A DNA stretch of 64,000 bases, from assembly GCA_025617745.1 (NCBI GenBank), contig CM046867.1, positions 28,078,705 to 28,142,704 on the forward strand. The letters are read 5' to 3'. Each line of letters opens with the position of its first letter. The stretch's first letter is position 1. The translations under genes and the position numbers were made by a program. The notes beneath the pieces were generated by a model, which saw only the letters and a program-made list of their open reading frames with translations, was not told the origin of the DNA and made no database searches. Below, in pieces: positions 45,376 through 58,784 of the stretch. This DNA is from Heliocidaris erythrogramma (lineage: Eukaryota > Echinodermata > Echinoidea > Camarodonta > Echinometridae).

Positions 45376-46329
45376 AAAGGGGAGACAGAAAAATATTACA
45401 TTAAGATAATATATCAATGAAAAAACATTATAATTACAATAATTATTATAAAGCGTTTCATATTGTTTCTATGAAGAAAAGGGAAATTAAAGAGATCCGT
45501 TGGAAAGGGCAAGTTGAATGAGAGAGAGGGGAACGGAGAGAATAGAGAGAAGACGAAGAGAAAGGAAAATAAATCACATAATACCTTAAATAGATAATTT
45601 CAAATTCCATTCATATTCACATCTCATGATAAGCAATTATGTATAGACTTTTATGCACTGGATGCAAACCACGTGCATTCACTAGCTGAACCCCTAAGTG
45701 TAAATGTTTCTGGGGAATATTATACATTGTTCATGGTCGCGTTTGTCTAGAATGTTAAGTTACTTAATACATCATCGACAAGATTATTCTGTTTAGTCTC
45801 CTTTTCCTCTCTTTCTCCAGTGGATAGACATGTACCTTTCCTGATTACTATGCAGACGACATTGGGAACTAAGGTTTGCAAAGATGCGATTGATTGCAAT
45901 CTGGATGTCGGAAGCAAAATGGAAACACAACTCTGGGGTTTGTTTGTGATGGTGTTCGGCCAAACAGCGTCAGCACGGACCCTCGATACAGAGAGTGCAT
46001 AGCTATACCTATCTTATCACTCAAAATAACCCCAAGACTGTGGTGTCATTACTTCGTGGCGTATTTGCGAAAGCGCGGACCGGTAAAATGGCGCCTGAAG
46101 GCAGCTTAATATCACTTCATCTTTACACAGTGCAAGCCCACATGGGGATCATTCCCACTCCTGCCAGATCTACGACGCGGACTCCTCTGCACGGAAAAGT
46201 GCTAAATTTTGGACGGAAAATACACAAATTTAAATATAAAGTTGAGTTCCAGTCACGTGGATATATTGTTAAAGAAATCGTCTGGAAGCAACTAGGAAAA
46301 AGGTTGAATGAATTCCATAAGAATTGATG

Positions 46330-46567
46330 TAGACAGTTAGGTTTGGGAATGTTCAAAATGATAAGAAATTGACTCAGTCTAGCTGAAAGGCACATGTACT
46401 GTAAATAGAAATGTGCATATTTCACTATACACACATGTGGCATGTCAAAAATCTTCGGCTATTTTTTAGGGGACATTTCGTTCATGATATTCTTCCAAAC
46501 TGACAATAACAAATATGAACAAAAAATTGAGAAAGCTCACAATTTACCAGAATCACCTTCTTTTTAA
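46330..46567 (-). mobile_element. R380 MITE, copy e (truncated)
   Basis: Inverted copy with GGGAATGTTCAAAATGATAA, GAAATTGACTCA, GCTGAAAGGCACATGTACTG, ATATTCTTCCAAACTGACA and a terminal TTAA at 46564-46567. The other end is missing. Confidence 0.75.
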
Positions 46568-47045
46568 TACTGCTTAATACCCAAAACAACGAAAAGTGCT
46601 AGCAATGGCAATGCGAACAGAATGGTGAAGTGAGGGGAACGGGGAAAAGGTCTGCGTGATTCAGGAACTCGGATATCGCTGATTAGGGAACGAAAACACA
46701 CGTTTAGAGTGAGGTGTTTCCTTGTATGTCGCTTCACTAGTTCCTTTTCTCTTTACTGCAGATTTTCTCCCGACTGTAACCCTTGCGGCGAGATATGGAT
46801 TCGTCGGTAGATAATCGGCCTGTGAAAAAAAAGTAGGAATCTTAACCGTCAGGACTACCGGAGCATTCACATTTTCTCGCAGTCTTGTATAGCCTTTCCG
46901 TAATAATGAATCATGTGTATCGTTACACACCTCAGAGCGGTTTAGCTACTTGGGAAAATTTATCGTCTCCGGGGCAGATAAAATGAATTATTTATATCTT
47001 ACCTTTTGCTGGTCCAAGTGTTCAATCGGAAGGAAAAGATAAAAT

Positions 47046-47336
47046 GAATTCCTCGGAGATATTAAAGAATGCTATACAATATCTTGTCCTTCAAGATTTC
47101 CTCGTAAACATCGCCACAGTTTCACCAAGCACAGTTTAACACAGTCAGTGAGTGAAGTATTTACTGAGTATATTTACATAAAGAAGAACTGAAAACCTGC
47201 ATAATGAACAACTGTTCTATTTCCTGGTATCTAGCAATTAATTTGTAATATTTTGATTAAATGAGCTGTGTAATGACATCTTAATTACTCTAAATTGAAT
47301 TCCTCGGAGATATTAAAGAATGCTATACAATATCTT
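47046..47336. repeat. 41-bp exact direct repeat, 250 bp apart
   Basis: TGAATTCCTCGGAGATATTA plus AAGAATGCTATACAATATCTT occurs identically at 47046-47086 and 47296-47336. The sequence between is not repeated. Confidence 0.95.
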
Positions 47337-48085
47337 AATCACTCACTGTTTTTTAAATCTTGTATTAAAAATATGTACTGTACTTTTTATGTGAATGCAG
47401 GGCTATCTGGAAGAGCAGGTCCAGAAATGGACTTGAAATGAGACTACCCTGTTTAAATAAAACTTAAATAAATACATAAATAAATAAGTATACAGTTAGC
47501 AAAGACATGTACCATCGCCCATTTTCAGTGTCAATGAACTTGATGATCAAAAGCTCAAGAAATAACATACAGTTTCAATCATTTGAGGGAGAGAAAAGAT
47601 TTAAGGCCTTTAAATTGCACACGAGGCGTCCATTCGAGTGCTTTATTACCTGCATGCGTTTTCCAAGCCTCTGGAAATAATTTGTGCGAGCGCCAGTTAT
47701 TCAAGGCAATGTGTGTACTACTCACTGGACACTCTCACATGGCGCGACAAAGACCACGCAAGGCGCTGACGCAGTCCTCTGTCAGGCAAATGTCTCCGTG
47801 TACTGCAACGGGCATTAGAGAATATGAGAAAGACAGACTGACGGATGACAGGCACAGCAATGTAAAAGAGACACAGAATCACACTGGAAAGGGACATATC
47901 TGTAATATGTGACGTCATCTTGACATGCCAACTTCTAAAATCAATTACTGATGCGGTAATGGGGTGAACCCATATGCCATAAATAATGTCCAATAGCGAC
48001 AATATTCACCATGCCTCGTTATTCCTCGATCTTACCCACACTGAATGGACAGTCTTCTCATAAATGGTTGCAGAAGTCAAGAGGT

Positions 48086-48432
48086 TTAAGGTAAGGTTGA
48101 GTACTGGTCTTGAGATTGCATTGTGAAAGAAACTGTCTAGACGATACTGGGAATGGTTGATTAGATATTAAGAATGTCGTGCGAGGTTTTAGAATCATCA
48201 AAATGATAACATTTTTTTTTTGGCTGAGAATCACAAATAATAAAAAGCACAGCACATAGATATGGGTATATGGGACAACATTAACAAGCCGCATCAAAAA
48301 TTCGTGCCAAAGTTTTGAACTATGTCTAGTCATAATTGGAAAGTGAGGCAACTCAATTTTTTGTTCATGTGACATTGCTATAATATTCTTCCACATTTGA
48401 GTAAAAAGGAACGATAAAGCTCACCAATTATT
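48086..48432 (-). mobile_element. R380 MITE, copy f (cut by another MITE)
   Basis: Begins TTAAGGTAAGGTTGAGTACT (48086), includes TTTTAGAATCATCAAAATGA and TATTCTTCCACATTTGAGT, and stops at the 48433 element. Confidence 0.75.
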
Positions 48433-48603
48433 CAGGGGCGGATACAGGATTTTCAGAAAGGGGGGGGGGGCGCACACTGAGGAACCCTCCGTTTGATGAA
48501 GTCAAACGGCCATCTAGGGGGTCCGGGGCATACTTTGTCAGACAAAACGGGGGCGCACGCCCCTTGCCCCGCCCCCCCCCCCCCCCTCATGGATCCGCGC
48601 CTG
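48433..48603. mobile_element. GC-rich MITE, CAGGGGCGGAT ends, TTATT target duplication
   Basis: CAGGGGCGGATACAG (left) and ATGGATCCGCGCCTG (right) are inverted with two mismatches in 15. TTATT flanks both sides. Inside are G- and C-runs that also pair (CGCACACTG / GGCGCACGCC region). Confidence 0.8.
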
Positions 48604-50614
48604 TTATTCTATAACGCTTACCGGAACTTATTCTTCTCATTAATGGGACTATTTCTGCGTGATACCCATATTTCGCAGCGTGTCTTTAAAAACCAAAGTC
48701 ATTCTCTCTGGTCGTTTTTTAAGCCGACCTATATGTAATAGGATTTTTCTCCTCACGTCCGCAAGCCTTCTCACACGGCGCAAACCCCTTTCCTCTAAAA
48801 GCAGGGTATTTCTTACCTCTTATCTTAAGAGGATTGACATTTTCTTTTCTTACAAGATGTTTCACAGACATTTCGAACATAATCCAGCTTGGACGATATG
48901 GGTTAATCGAAACTCTAAAGGAGGACAGGTATTTTCAAGATTCATAGCTAATGCTACATACCGTGTAGAGAATAAGCTGGTGAGATACCTCCAACACATG
49001 ATGGAACGAAGGAAGAAGTCTTCTTGAGTTTCATTTTTTGACTCGAGGCATTACTTAGAACTACAAAGCATCTATAAGTGGCCATCAATCAGTATAACTA
49101 TTTTGAGAGAGAATAAAAGGAATGTGATTTTACATCCATGAATTAGAAAACGTGACAACGTGATCAGAAATTATCAGTCTGCGAGTATAATTCAGTTGTT
49201 TATGTTGTAAAACCGCTGTCAAATATAGAATGCAACCACCTACTAGCTTTCTCCTAAAAGGTATAAGAGGGTTGCGGTACATGGGAGAAATGTTGATATG
49301 AAAAGGTTGACATAGAGTGAGATAGAGGCAGAGTGATGGGGAGTTAATAGCAAGAGAGAGAGAGAGAGAGAGAAAGAGAAGGAAGAGTGGTTTGTAGAGG
49401 AAGCGAATGGCAGTGCTAATTCAAATGCAAACAAGAGCGCAAATTTGGCATTTAGTTAGATCGAATTGCATTAAGTGAAACAGCTAACAGAAATCCGTCG
49501 TTATAATGTCTCCCCTGTTTGAAGAACGTTTATCGATCATGTCCTAAAACGGTGCACTTTTTCCCCCTCCCTTCTCAACGAAATTCCAGAAGCGACGAAA
49601 TGGGAGCATAATAAATATATTCGCCTTAAATTTAGAGTATTTTTGTGTACGAAAAAAGGACATCACTATATATGTATATAATATATATCACTATTTTCTA
49701 ACCATGAATTGTTTGTCAAAGCAGACTATCTTCCTAGGGAGTCTGTCTTCAAATGTGAAACCCAATTTTAAACGAAGATAATGACTCCCTAAAATAGATC
49801 TGAGGAAATCATTTAACAGTAAGTTCAACACGTTTTGGCTGCCGTGACTTTTCCCTATAATAAGATTTGGAAGAAAAGCCTGAGATTCACTAAATGCCAA
49901 TATGGAGAAATCTAATCGGTCTCGTTTGTAGCTTGTCATCTATTAGCCTCCTACTCAGAATAGAATCATATTTTGCATGTAGATGCGGATTTGATTTGGA
50001 ATCCCAAATGAAACACGTCAATATTTAAGTGATTACCCTGTTTCATTTACATTTTGATAAGGGAATATTAGCCTTGGGAGAGGATTATGTAGAAAGTCAG
50101 CATAATACTAAACTCAGTCGCTTTCTATCAATTCTGTCAATTTCTATCAATTTTCAGGTTGTTTTTTAATGATCGATAAGGTTCTAGGAAATTCATATTA
50201 TAAGACCAATAACTGTATAAGTATACTTTGTGCCAAAATACGCAATTAAAGTAATCTCTATCCTATAAACTTCTGCTGATATGATTAAACAGAATTTAAC
50301 GGATCATATCAGATATTGTTTGTCTCAATTTTTGTTATAATCACGATCACATGGATCACAACCAATCACTGTAACCTATTTTACTTCCTATAGAAACCCT
50401 GTTTGGATTATGAAACATGTATCTGCCATTGAAATCTTCGCATATTCTAATAAATGATGAACCAGGCTACTGAAATTGCCTAGGATTGACTTTTCGAAAG
50501 TCTTTGAGACCGTGTTGATAATTAGCATTGATCTGTTATAATCGCATTAAAAGTCACAAAGATCTTACGATGATTAGTATTTACATTAATTTCAAGTTTT
50601 TGCAGGAACAGGGA

Positions 50615-50730
50615 GATATGAGTTAGTGTAGTGGTACGTTTGGTCAGCACTCTGTCTTCGTCTATACAAACTGACCCCGATTCGAAACCGAGTCACGCCC
50701 TTCAGATGATAAGTTAAAGGTCGACCCCCC
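50615..50730 (+). repeat. tRNA-like SINE fragment, family 2 copy 2
   Basis: A-box-like TTAGTGTAGTGGTACG, B-box GATTCGAAACC, then GTTAAAGGTCGACCC. Counterpart of 26548-26690. Confidence 0.55.
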
Positions 50731-51152
50731 CCCAGACGTAGACAATCAGATCTGATTGATATACGTTATAAAAACCCAATTACACACCCATCCACACACA
50801 CGCACACACACACACACACACAGAGTCTTGTATTGCTTTACTTCCGAGGACAAGTATTGTTCCTCTATTGTTCCTCCGTCCTCGGACAGTCGACGGAATA
50901 AGGCACAAATTCATTGTTCGACGTTCGAGGACTATTGTCCGGCTTCCGAGGACCATTGTTCTCATGATTTTTTTTTTGTTCTCTGTCCGAAAATGTCCTC
51001 GGACATACGGCTAAACACGCCCAGCAACACAGCAAACTCACGCACACAAACACCCACCACCCACCCACAGAGAAGTAAGGCACATTTTTGAATTGTTCTC
51101 AAAACAAGCTGACACTCTGAAAAGGAAGTCAAAATATCGAGCGAGGTGTTCT

Positions 51153-51704
51153 AACTGTCAAAATGAGTGCGGAAGATGGGGGTAGGTTACAGACACAGAT
51201 ACATCGCAGTCATCTCATCTCCCATGTGTTTCAGGAATCAAAGCTCCAAGGTTAGAAAAGTTATTTTAAGAAACAATTTTTCAAAAACATCGTCGTTCGA
51301 ACAATCAACGTCTCCATGATAGATTCGTATGTCATAATTGTAGAAATGTAAACCAGGGACGGATGTAGGGGGTCACGGGGGTCCAGACCTCCATTTTGTT
51401 TTTAGTTTACAGACACAGATACACAGATAACTGTCAAAATGAGTGCGGAAGATGTGGATAGTCGACAGACACAGATACATCGCAATCATCTCATCTCTCA
51501 TGTGCTTTCAGGAAACAAAGCTCCAAGGTTAAAAGTTATTTTAAGAAGCAATTTCATTAACATCGTTGTTCGAATAGTCATTTCCACCATTCAATGGTAA
51601 GTCATGATTGTAGAAATGTATGCCAGGGCCGGGTCCAGGGAGGGGTGGAGGGGGGGGGGGGGGGGGGGAGATGGGGTCACGGGTGTCCGGACTCCCTTTG
51701 CTTT
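51153..51704. repeat. Direct tandem duplication, 276-bp offset, each with an MSAED-start mini-frame
   Basis: Units begin TAACTGTCAAAATGAGTGCG at 51153 and 51428. Both carry GACACAGATACATCGCARTC, ATCTCATCTC, AAGCTCCAAGGTTA, GTTATTTTAAGAA, ATTGTAGAAATGTA and a CAGGG.CGG end. The first mini-frame (51163-51255) is 30 aa. The second (51439-51600) is 53 aa, starting MSAEDVDSRQTQIHRNHLIS. Coding is unproven. Confidence 0.85.
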
Positions 51705-51868
51705 GCTTATCACATATTTTGTAAGCCTACACCGTTAGAATCTGATGACCTTTAGTTTGTTTTGTCTCTGTTTTTTGTTTTGTTTTGTGGTTGTTTATTT
51801 GGCTTGCTTGTATTTTTTTTAAGGGTGGAATTGGACCTCCTTATATAAAGATCCTGGAGTCGCCCCTG
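51624..51868. mobile_element. CAGGGGCG-type MITE within the second duplicated unit
   Basis: CAGGGCCGGGTCCAGGGA at the left and TCCTGGAGTCGCCCCTG at the right are imperfect inverted ends, like those of 48433-48603. Confidence 0.55.
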
Positions 51869-52377
51869 TAACGATGAGTCGCTTGTGGGAAAGCCGTTGG
51901 CTCTCTTAACTCCTTGTTATTACTCATTACGTTCAGATTCATCTTTCATAACCTTTGCGATATATATTTTTGTTAATGTCATTTCTGTGTAAAATGGAGG
52001 GTTTGTAAGTAATCATAGATTACGCAGAACTGTCTGTATAAAATTATCTAAACTATGTGTACAAAATATATCCATGTTGAAAAACGTTTGAATAATTTTA
52101 ATGAAATAATGACTAAACAAAATATTCGTGAAATAATGAGCTGAAAAATAACTGATAAACCCATATTATTACTGTTGCCCATTTTGACTTGCAGTCTGTT
52201 GTTGGATTGCTACTTGAAGGGCAGTGAGTCTTGCATATTTTCCTTTCTGATTACTGACTCCATATAATATCGGTCGACTTGATTTGGCTACGTCAGCATG
52301 CTATAGAAGCTAGCGTGTCAATAACAAGGTAAGACCATATGTGCACCTCATCAAGGACAATTATTCCTAGCTCTGCT

Positions 52378-52445
52378 CAAACCATTGCTTCCATCTCACC
52401 ATGAGTCGACCTGGAAATATCGAACCAGCGCTACATGACTACCAG
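52378..52445 (-). repeat. tRNA-like fragment
   Basis: The minus strand reads GATCTGGTAGTCATGTAGCG, then CTGGTTCGATATTTCC, a B-box-like GGTTCGAT. It resembles the 7907-7973 sequence. Confidence 0.4.
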
Positions 52446-55400
52446 ATCTAACTCATACTGTAGATCTAATTGCAAGACATGACTTGCATTAGTTTTTGCT
52501 TTCTGCGATGAAAAATAGAATTGGGAGCAATTAAGAATATGCAAGATGAAAAAGATGAATGTTGAGTGAATGGAAAACGAATTTATATTCTTCCTGCATT
52601 GTAAATAAATATGACAGACTCATAGCTTGAATCACAGTTTCTCATTCCTCCCTGATTTTTTGTCTATTCACATCTTACAATTATTTAGTAATTTATTCAT
52701 TATCACATTTCTCGTGGAATACAGAATTGTGTGTGTGCGCGTGTGTATACATACATTTATTTCATATTAAACAAAGGCATAAGTGAACATATCAGTAAAA
52801 AGAAATGAATCGCCAGGGAGACATTTTCGTTTCGTGGAAAAATAATTACCAGATGCTTTGTTTTCTATTTTTCTCTGCATTTCAAAGCACATTAGTGACC
52901 AAGTCTTAGCTCTAATGGAACGAGATCAGCGGAACACATTGCCCTTTATATATGTAATTGTTTAAGTGATAATGGTTATTGTATTAAATAAAACCTAAGC
53001 GATCCTAGAAATATGAAAGCAATTAACGAAAAAGAAAGAAAATTAGGACACATATCAAGCGGAAAAAAAAGAGGAAGAAAGAAAGACACGTGACATTTTT
53101 TCTTAAGATATTTGGTAGCTATAACCAATGCATAAGAGGAACTCCATTTCAAAAACGCCGTATGTCATATTTTTAGCCTAAAGTGCATTTGCACACACAT
53201 GCTCATCTTGTGGGAATACGACACGTATGTTCTCCGTAGGTTTCGATTTCATTTCCAGACTGACATTCGAAATTCAAATTATGTTAAAGGTATTATTCAC
53301 TTATTTGCATAGGTTTATCCTTTGACTTTAACAAACATGATGGTGTTTGTTTATTTCAATGTAGTTCCAATTCACAGATCCATCTTATAATTTAAATTAA
53401 AATTTTCTATTGTACATTGGTGTTAAATGATCATGTCTCTACCTGGCTATTTTATGATGACTATTGTCATGATTGTGTTGGTTGCTCAAAAGTGCTCAAA
53501 AGTGGTCAAATATATTATTATTAATCAACACAGAGACAACATTCATTTTGGAAACTGATTACCCAATTTTAGCAAGAAGTACTGTTTTAGACGATATTTG
53601 ATTGTATAAAATTTAAAGATACCACTTAAGTTTTGTGCTCATGGTTGTGTTATATTATTTTTTTTAGAACCTTGTAAATATACCAAACTTTGTATTATCA
53701 TTTCGCCTATTAAAAATCGTAATTACTTTTTGCACTATTCTACCACAATGTCTATTGTTTTAGTTATAAAACGTTTTGATTTGTATAAAGTGAAAGTTAT
53801 TTTCTGTATTTGTATACGATTCAATTCACTGTAACAAACTGCTCAGGAATCAATGTTGTGGTTGGAATTTATTAAAGTGGTTACATCATATTGAATAAAT
53901 TAAATTACTGCCTCAAAATTAGCTTAGAAACCACACTGTATCATTTCTCAAAGTTATTCTATTCAAGATATAACATCTATCATTTACAGTTTAAATGTAG
54001 AATAGATTATCAATACGAAGTGAAACATTATGCATGACACGTTTCGTAAGTGAGTTATGGAATGCGGCTTTTTCTTTCTTTCTCTCTCTCTCTCTCTTTC
54101 TCACACACACACCTCTGCATCTCGTTCTCTCTTTTTTTCTCAGTCTCTCCCTCTCTCTTCCCTCTCTCTTTTCTCTTCCCTCTCTCTTTCTCTACTCCTC
54201 AAATCATGTAGCTCTCTCTCTCTCTCTGTGTCTCTCATTTACTCTCTCTTCTCATCCCTTGTCTCTGTACCAGGTGTCACGAGGCCAGAACCAATTTTCG
54301 CCTCTTGAGAGGAAATGAACTGGGAATTTGTTTAGTCTCTTCGATGACCATCGCAGTTGAATGTCTTATGCATACACACGCTTTCAATAACACAGCTATA
54401 CATTTCATCGCCAAATAAGAAAAAACCCAGTCTCAATGTCGTACAAAGGCATCTTCGGTCTCATTATATATGTTCTCTAAGCTAACAGGTACTGAAAAAA
54501 AATGTCGATGGGTAACTTGATACTATACCACATGTATCTATACTCGAGTTGTTCATCCCATTCCTTATGTATGGAGTTAATGTTTGATGGCAAATTCGAC
54601 GCTTCGGTGATCGGCTAATCACTCATTTGAATAGAATAGCTTGGTCTAAATATTTGAGCAGTTTATTAAAAAAAAACACATTGAGGTTCAATAGAGTAAC
54701 AAACATGTCATGAACCCTACAATAAAGGCCAATAAATATTCAAAAAGGAAGGCAAGTTAAAGAAGTTTAAAATAACATAAACACGGGTATTTGTGATCTA
54801 TACATGTCAAATATGTTGACTGCAATGAACGAATAAGAAATTACAGCCGAGATGAAAACATGTAAGTTGCTGCTGCGAAGAGATGAGCGATTACTGGAAA
54901 CATGACATAAATCGATCAATAAGATACTAAAAACGAACACCAAATTTGGAAGCGTCAAATGCCTTTAGGCTAGCGTCGTCATAAATGTGCTATTCAAGAG
55001 AAAATAAGCCACTTCGGGGATGCAATCTGAGCATGAGCAGATAAAGGTCATCTGTACCAAATTCTAAAACCCACTGACACTAATATTCGATATGTGCTCA
55101 TGAATGTCATGTAATCATTATTCAATTTGCACCAATGGTGCATTCCATGTTATCCAGGTGGAAGTATTCTTTTTAAAGGGGGAAACAAAAGCTATTCATG
55201 AGGCACCTCTATCACTCCCAGAGTTATTTTTCTGAAGTGCACGTAAAGGGACCCTCCATGTCTAAAATATCTGTGGATATTTGGGGTCATTTGTACCATG
55301 CGCTAACCCCGAACTGGCTTATTGAGCTGAAAAAACGTTTTCTTGATAGGCTTACATGTAGCAAGGCATGAAAGGGATATAAATCTGGAATGTGAAACGT

Positions 55401-58400
55401 GAAAAATCTGTCATTCTATGAACTACTTTTTCATGATTAACATTGGTGAGAGATTTTACTAGAGGTAATGCTATATCAAGCTTACAGTACTGAGCCTTCA
55501 GCCTTATTTTCATTGGCTATGAATTTGCTACTTCATGGCACATAAGATTTAATGGGATTTTTTTCCAATTACATAGGCCTCATCAACGAAATGATATGAT
55601 TTCAGTGTCATATGACAACAGCTTGTATCAGGACTTTGTATTTAAACTTCTCTGCTCAACATGTCCAAAGTATTCATATTTTTCTTTTAGGAAAGTATAA
55701 TTGTAACTCCTAAATTAGTAGAAAAACAAATGTTAGGGTTTATGCAAGGCAGTACATATCTGTATATATATATATTACACAGGTAATGGTCATAATGTTA
55801 ACGGGTATCTTCAAAAGACAGTTAAAAATGAGTTGTTTTTTTTTAATTAAAGACGTTAATAAATGTCGTATATGCTTGCAAACATCAATTTCAAATCAAG
55901 AAGTATTTTAAAATATACAAATGTGCAGTGTATTTGTCTTTGCCTTTGCTATTCTTTATTATCTTTCATATACATCATGTATTTTAGTTTTCCTTTGTAT
56001 TGTTTAGTTTTTGTTCCCATGTTGGTGGAGTAATTCGAATAATATTGCTTCTCACCATTCAGGACACTAAAAAAAGAAGGAAAAAAAAATACCTTAAAGC
56101 GTGACTTAAAATTGTCAACGATAGTGGTATTATGGTGTAAAATTTACTTTTCATTTAATGAATCTATTCTACGTTTCCACGAGGATCAGGACAAGTATGT
56201 TAATTCAACAGAGGCCAACAATGAAAGTAAATATGATTAATGAAAAAATACTTTAAAAACAAAAGACACAGGTAGCGACTTTTTTTTTTTAACCTCAAGA
56301 TGCATTTCAAACAAAATCAAGCAACATGACAAACATGAGAATCTTGCTTGCTGATATACATGTATAATACTCCTGGGCATATGCCTGGCTAAACAATGTG
56401 CTTCCACTCCAAAACTGACAACTAATCATATTGAGCTTTGAAAATGATAATAACAACAATAACAACAATAACCGAATCCACCAGAAACTAAAATATTGTT
56501 ATAGCGCCGTCTATGGTTCGGCTGTGCAGATCGTGCCACTCCTCCACCCGTTCATTTTCATGTCTATACTTTAAACTTCGTATTCTCTCTCTCTCTCTCT
56601 CTCACCATACTTTGTTACGTTCAGTCTTCGTGTGTCTGTCCCTCTCTTGTTTCTTTCTCATTTCCATTTCTGTAGTTTACTTCTATTTCTTGTTTATTTG
56701 AGCCTCTTGCATTTGCCCCTTTAAATTACCTCTCGGTCTTACAATGAGCCCCTCCAAATAAGAGTAATTACAAAAGTCTAATGTAAAGAATGAGTGATGT
56801 TTTTGTTGTAAACGAAATGGTAAACAATATATCAGAGTCGACGACAATGGTTTTGGATTTCGATTTAATTCGTTTTTGGTTGAACACCTTCGCGGTAGTT
56901 TGGTTAGTGATAATACGACAAAGTTGTAGAGTATCATATATACAACCATGTCGATTTCCTCGTCTACAGAGCGTATGCCTTTCAAGAGCAATGTAAAAGA
57001 CGAATTTCAGCGTCCTGGATTTTCAAGGTGTAGCGTGTGAATTGAGGAATTCTTCAACGAAACGAAGAAATAATGATTTTGGAATCACCACTATAAAGAC
57101 GAAAAAAAAAAATTGAACTAACATCATACAAGCATAGAAGCGTGTAGCGAGTGCTAATTTACACGCTCATTGTCCCATCCCTTGTACAATGATAGCAACT
57201 AAAATATGACAGACCAGCATTTGAACGAAATTGCCATATCGTATAAATGAGCTAATTTTGACAGCATCAATGCAGAGGGGGATATCAGTGTACAATGTCA
57301 AAGTTAGGGAGTCAATTTGTGTGAGATGGCGAAGACAAATTGAGAGCATCCGAGCATTACGGAGAAAGATCGGGTTGCAAGGTGAAAGGTATACTTGAGA
57401 GTCCCGAGCTAATTTGGCATCAAATCCCTTAGCTTCGTCTAACTACATGTGCCTTTACGTGGCAAAGGCGGTTGGAAACTCGGGGTTGGAATGAGGGAAT
57501 GGAACTTTATATTGTGGTAAGCGAAGCTTGGATACATTATATTCAGATTATGAGGGGAAATGGATGCTAGAAGAGAGGAAAGGGCAAAGAAATGGGCAAA
57601 CCGAAGAAGAGAAAATAGTAGAAAACATTATTGTAGGAGCGATCAAACTAACAATCAGGTCACTTTCACACAATGGGAATTAAAGAATATCAAACAGTGT
57701 GAAATAAAGAATAAAAATCATGGCGTGACTAAGCTACGGTGATAATTACAATGTAAAATTGGTTAGGGGGCAACTTGCATGAAGACAAATGGAACTTGGG
57801 AAAGAGAGAAATTGAAAGACGAAGAAGACGAAGTAGAATAATCATTAAACCACAACGTTCCCGAAGAGCGACGGCAATTCGGTAGAAGCGGACAATAAAG
57901 AGGGATTTTCAAAATCTCTCTCATTACAATGTTACCCCTCTCTATTAATATGCCTGTATATCGTGAGGAAGGGAGGAAAGAGACAGGCATGCAAAGAGAG
58001 CCCTGATGAAATAGATACATGTAATACGGACACAATCTGATACAGTTAGGTTGAAGGAAAGGCAAGTCAAATGTGGAGGAGGGGAAAACATAAAGAAATG
58101 TAGACAGAGACAGGAAGAAAGGAAGAAACGAATAGACAGTGAGAAAAACGGATAGCAAGAGAGAGACGGAAAGAAAGAGAGAGAATTGGGATAATAAAAC
58201 AAGGGGGGGGGGGAGAGAAAAATCAGACTGAAATGCACATGCATAGGTGAGGCGATTCGTGACAGTTGTCGTTGTTCGCCCTTTGATCCAAACTTCGATG
58301 TGAACAGATTTATATCTCCAAGTATTCCCCTCAGATTTCTCTGCAATGTACACAGTGGAGACGGGGGAGACTGGGCACATGCCCCCATCGAATGACAAAG

Positions 58401-58784
58401 TTAGAGGGAGAGAAAAGGAAAGAGAGGGGAAGGACAAGGAGATAAGACGAGAGCACCCCCCCCCCATTGGTTACCTTGTTAGTTCACATTCTATTTACCG
58501 ACCTGTCCCCTAATAATGCTGGACTCAGGCTACGCCCACTGCATATATGATCAGTTTGCCATAGTGTAATGAGAATCAAATTCATGATGGAAAAGACGTA
58601 CGACCGTCTATATTGACACTGTGATGGGTGCAATGCACCGTGATCGCTTTATCCCATGAATGAATCATTTTCTTCCTAAAGTGTTCTTTAGAGTGATTTG
58701 TGAAATTGATTAATCCGCCATGTTGGGGTCTGCAGTACGTGCATTGTAACAAGGACTACACGCAGCGCTCTCTTCAAGTTGTAA

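Noticed and set aside
45820..46327. Overlapping + strand frames of 60-110 codons
   Set aside because: No recognisable domain, and the opposite strand is equally open. Insufficient to call a gene.
52393..52402. ATG|GTGAGA as the GUCY1B1 initiator exon
   Set aside because: It lies in a tRNA-like repeat fragment and has no supporting context.
54034..54318. Overlapping + strand frames rich in Ser/Leu
   Set aside because: Caused by a (TC)n tract.
56562..56570. ATG|GTGAGAG as the GUCY1B1 initiator exon
   Set aside because: The donor-like sequence is the edge of a (GA)n tract.
57763..58467. 234-aa minus-strand frame
   Set aside because: Composition is Ser/Leu/Phe/Pro from GA-rich low-complexity DNA; no domain or splice context.
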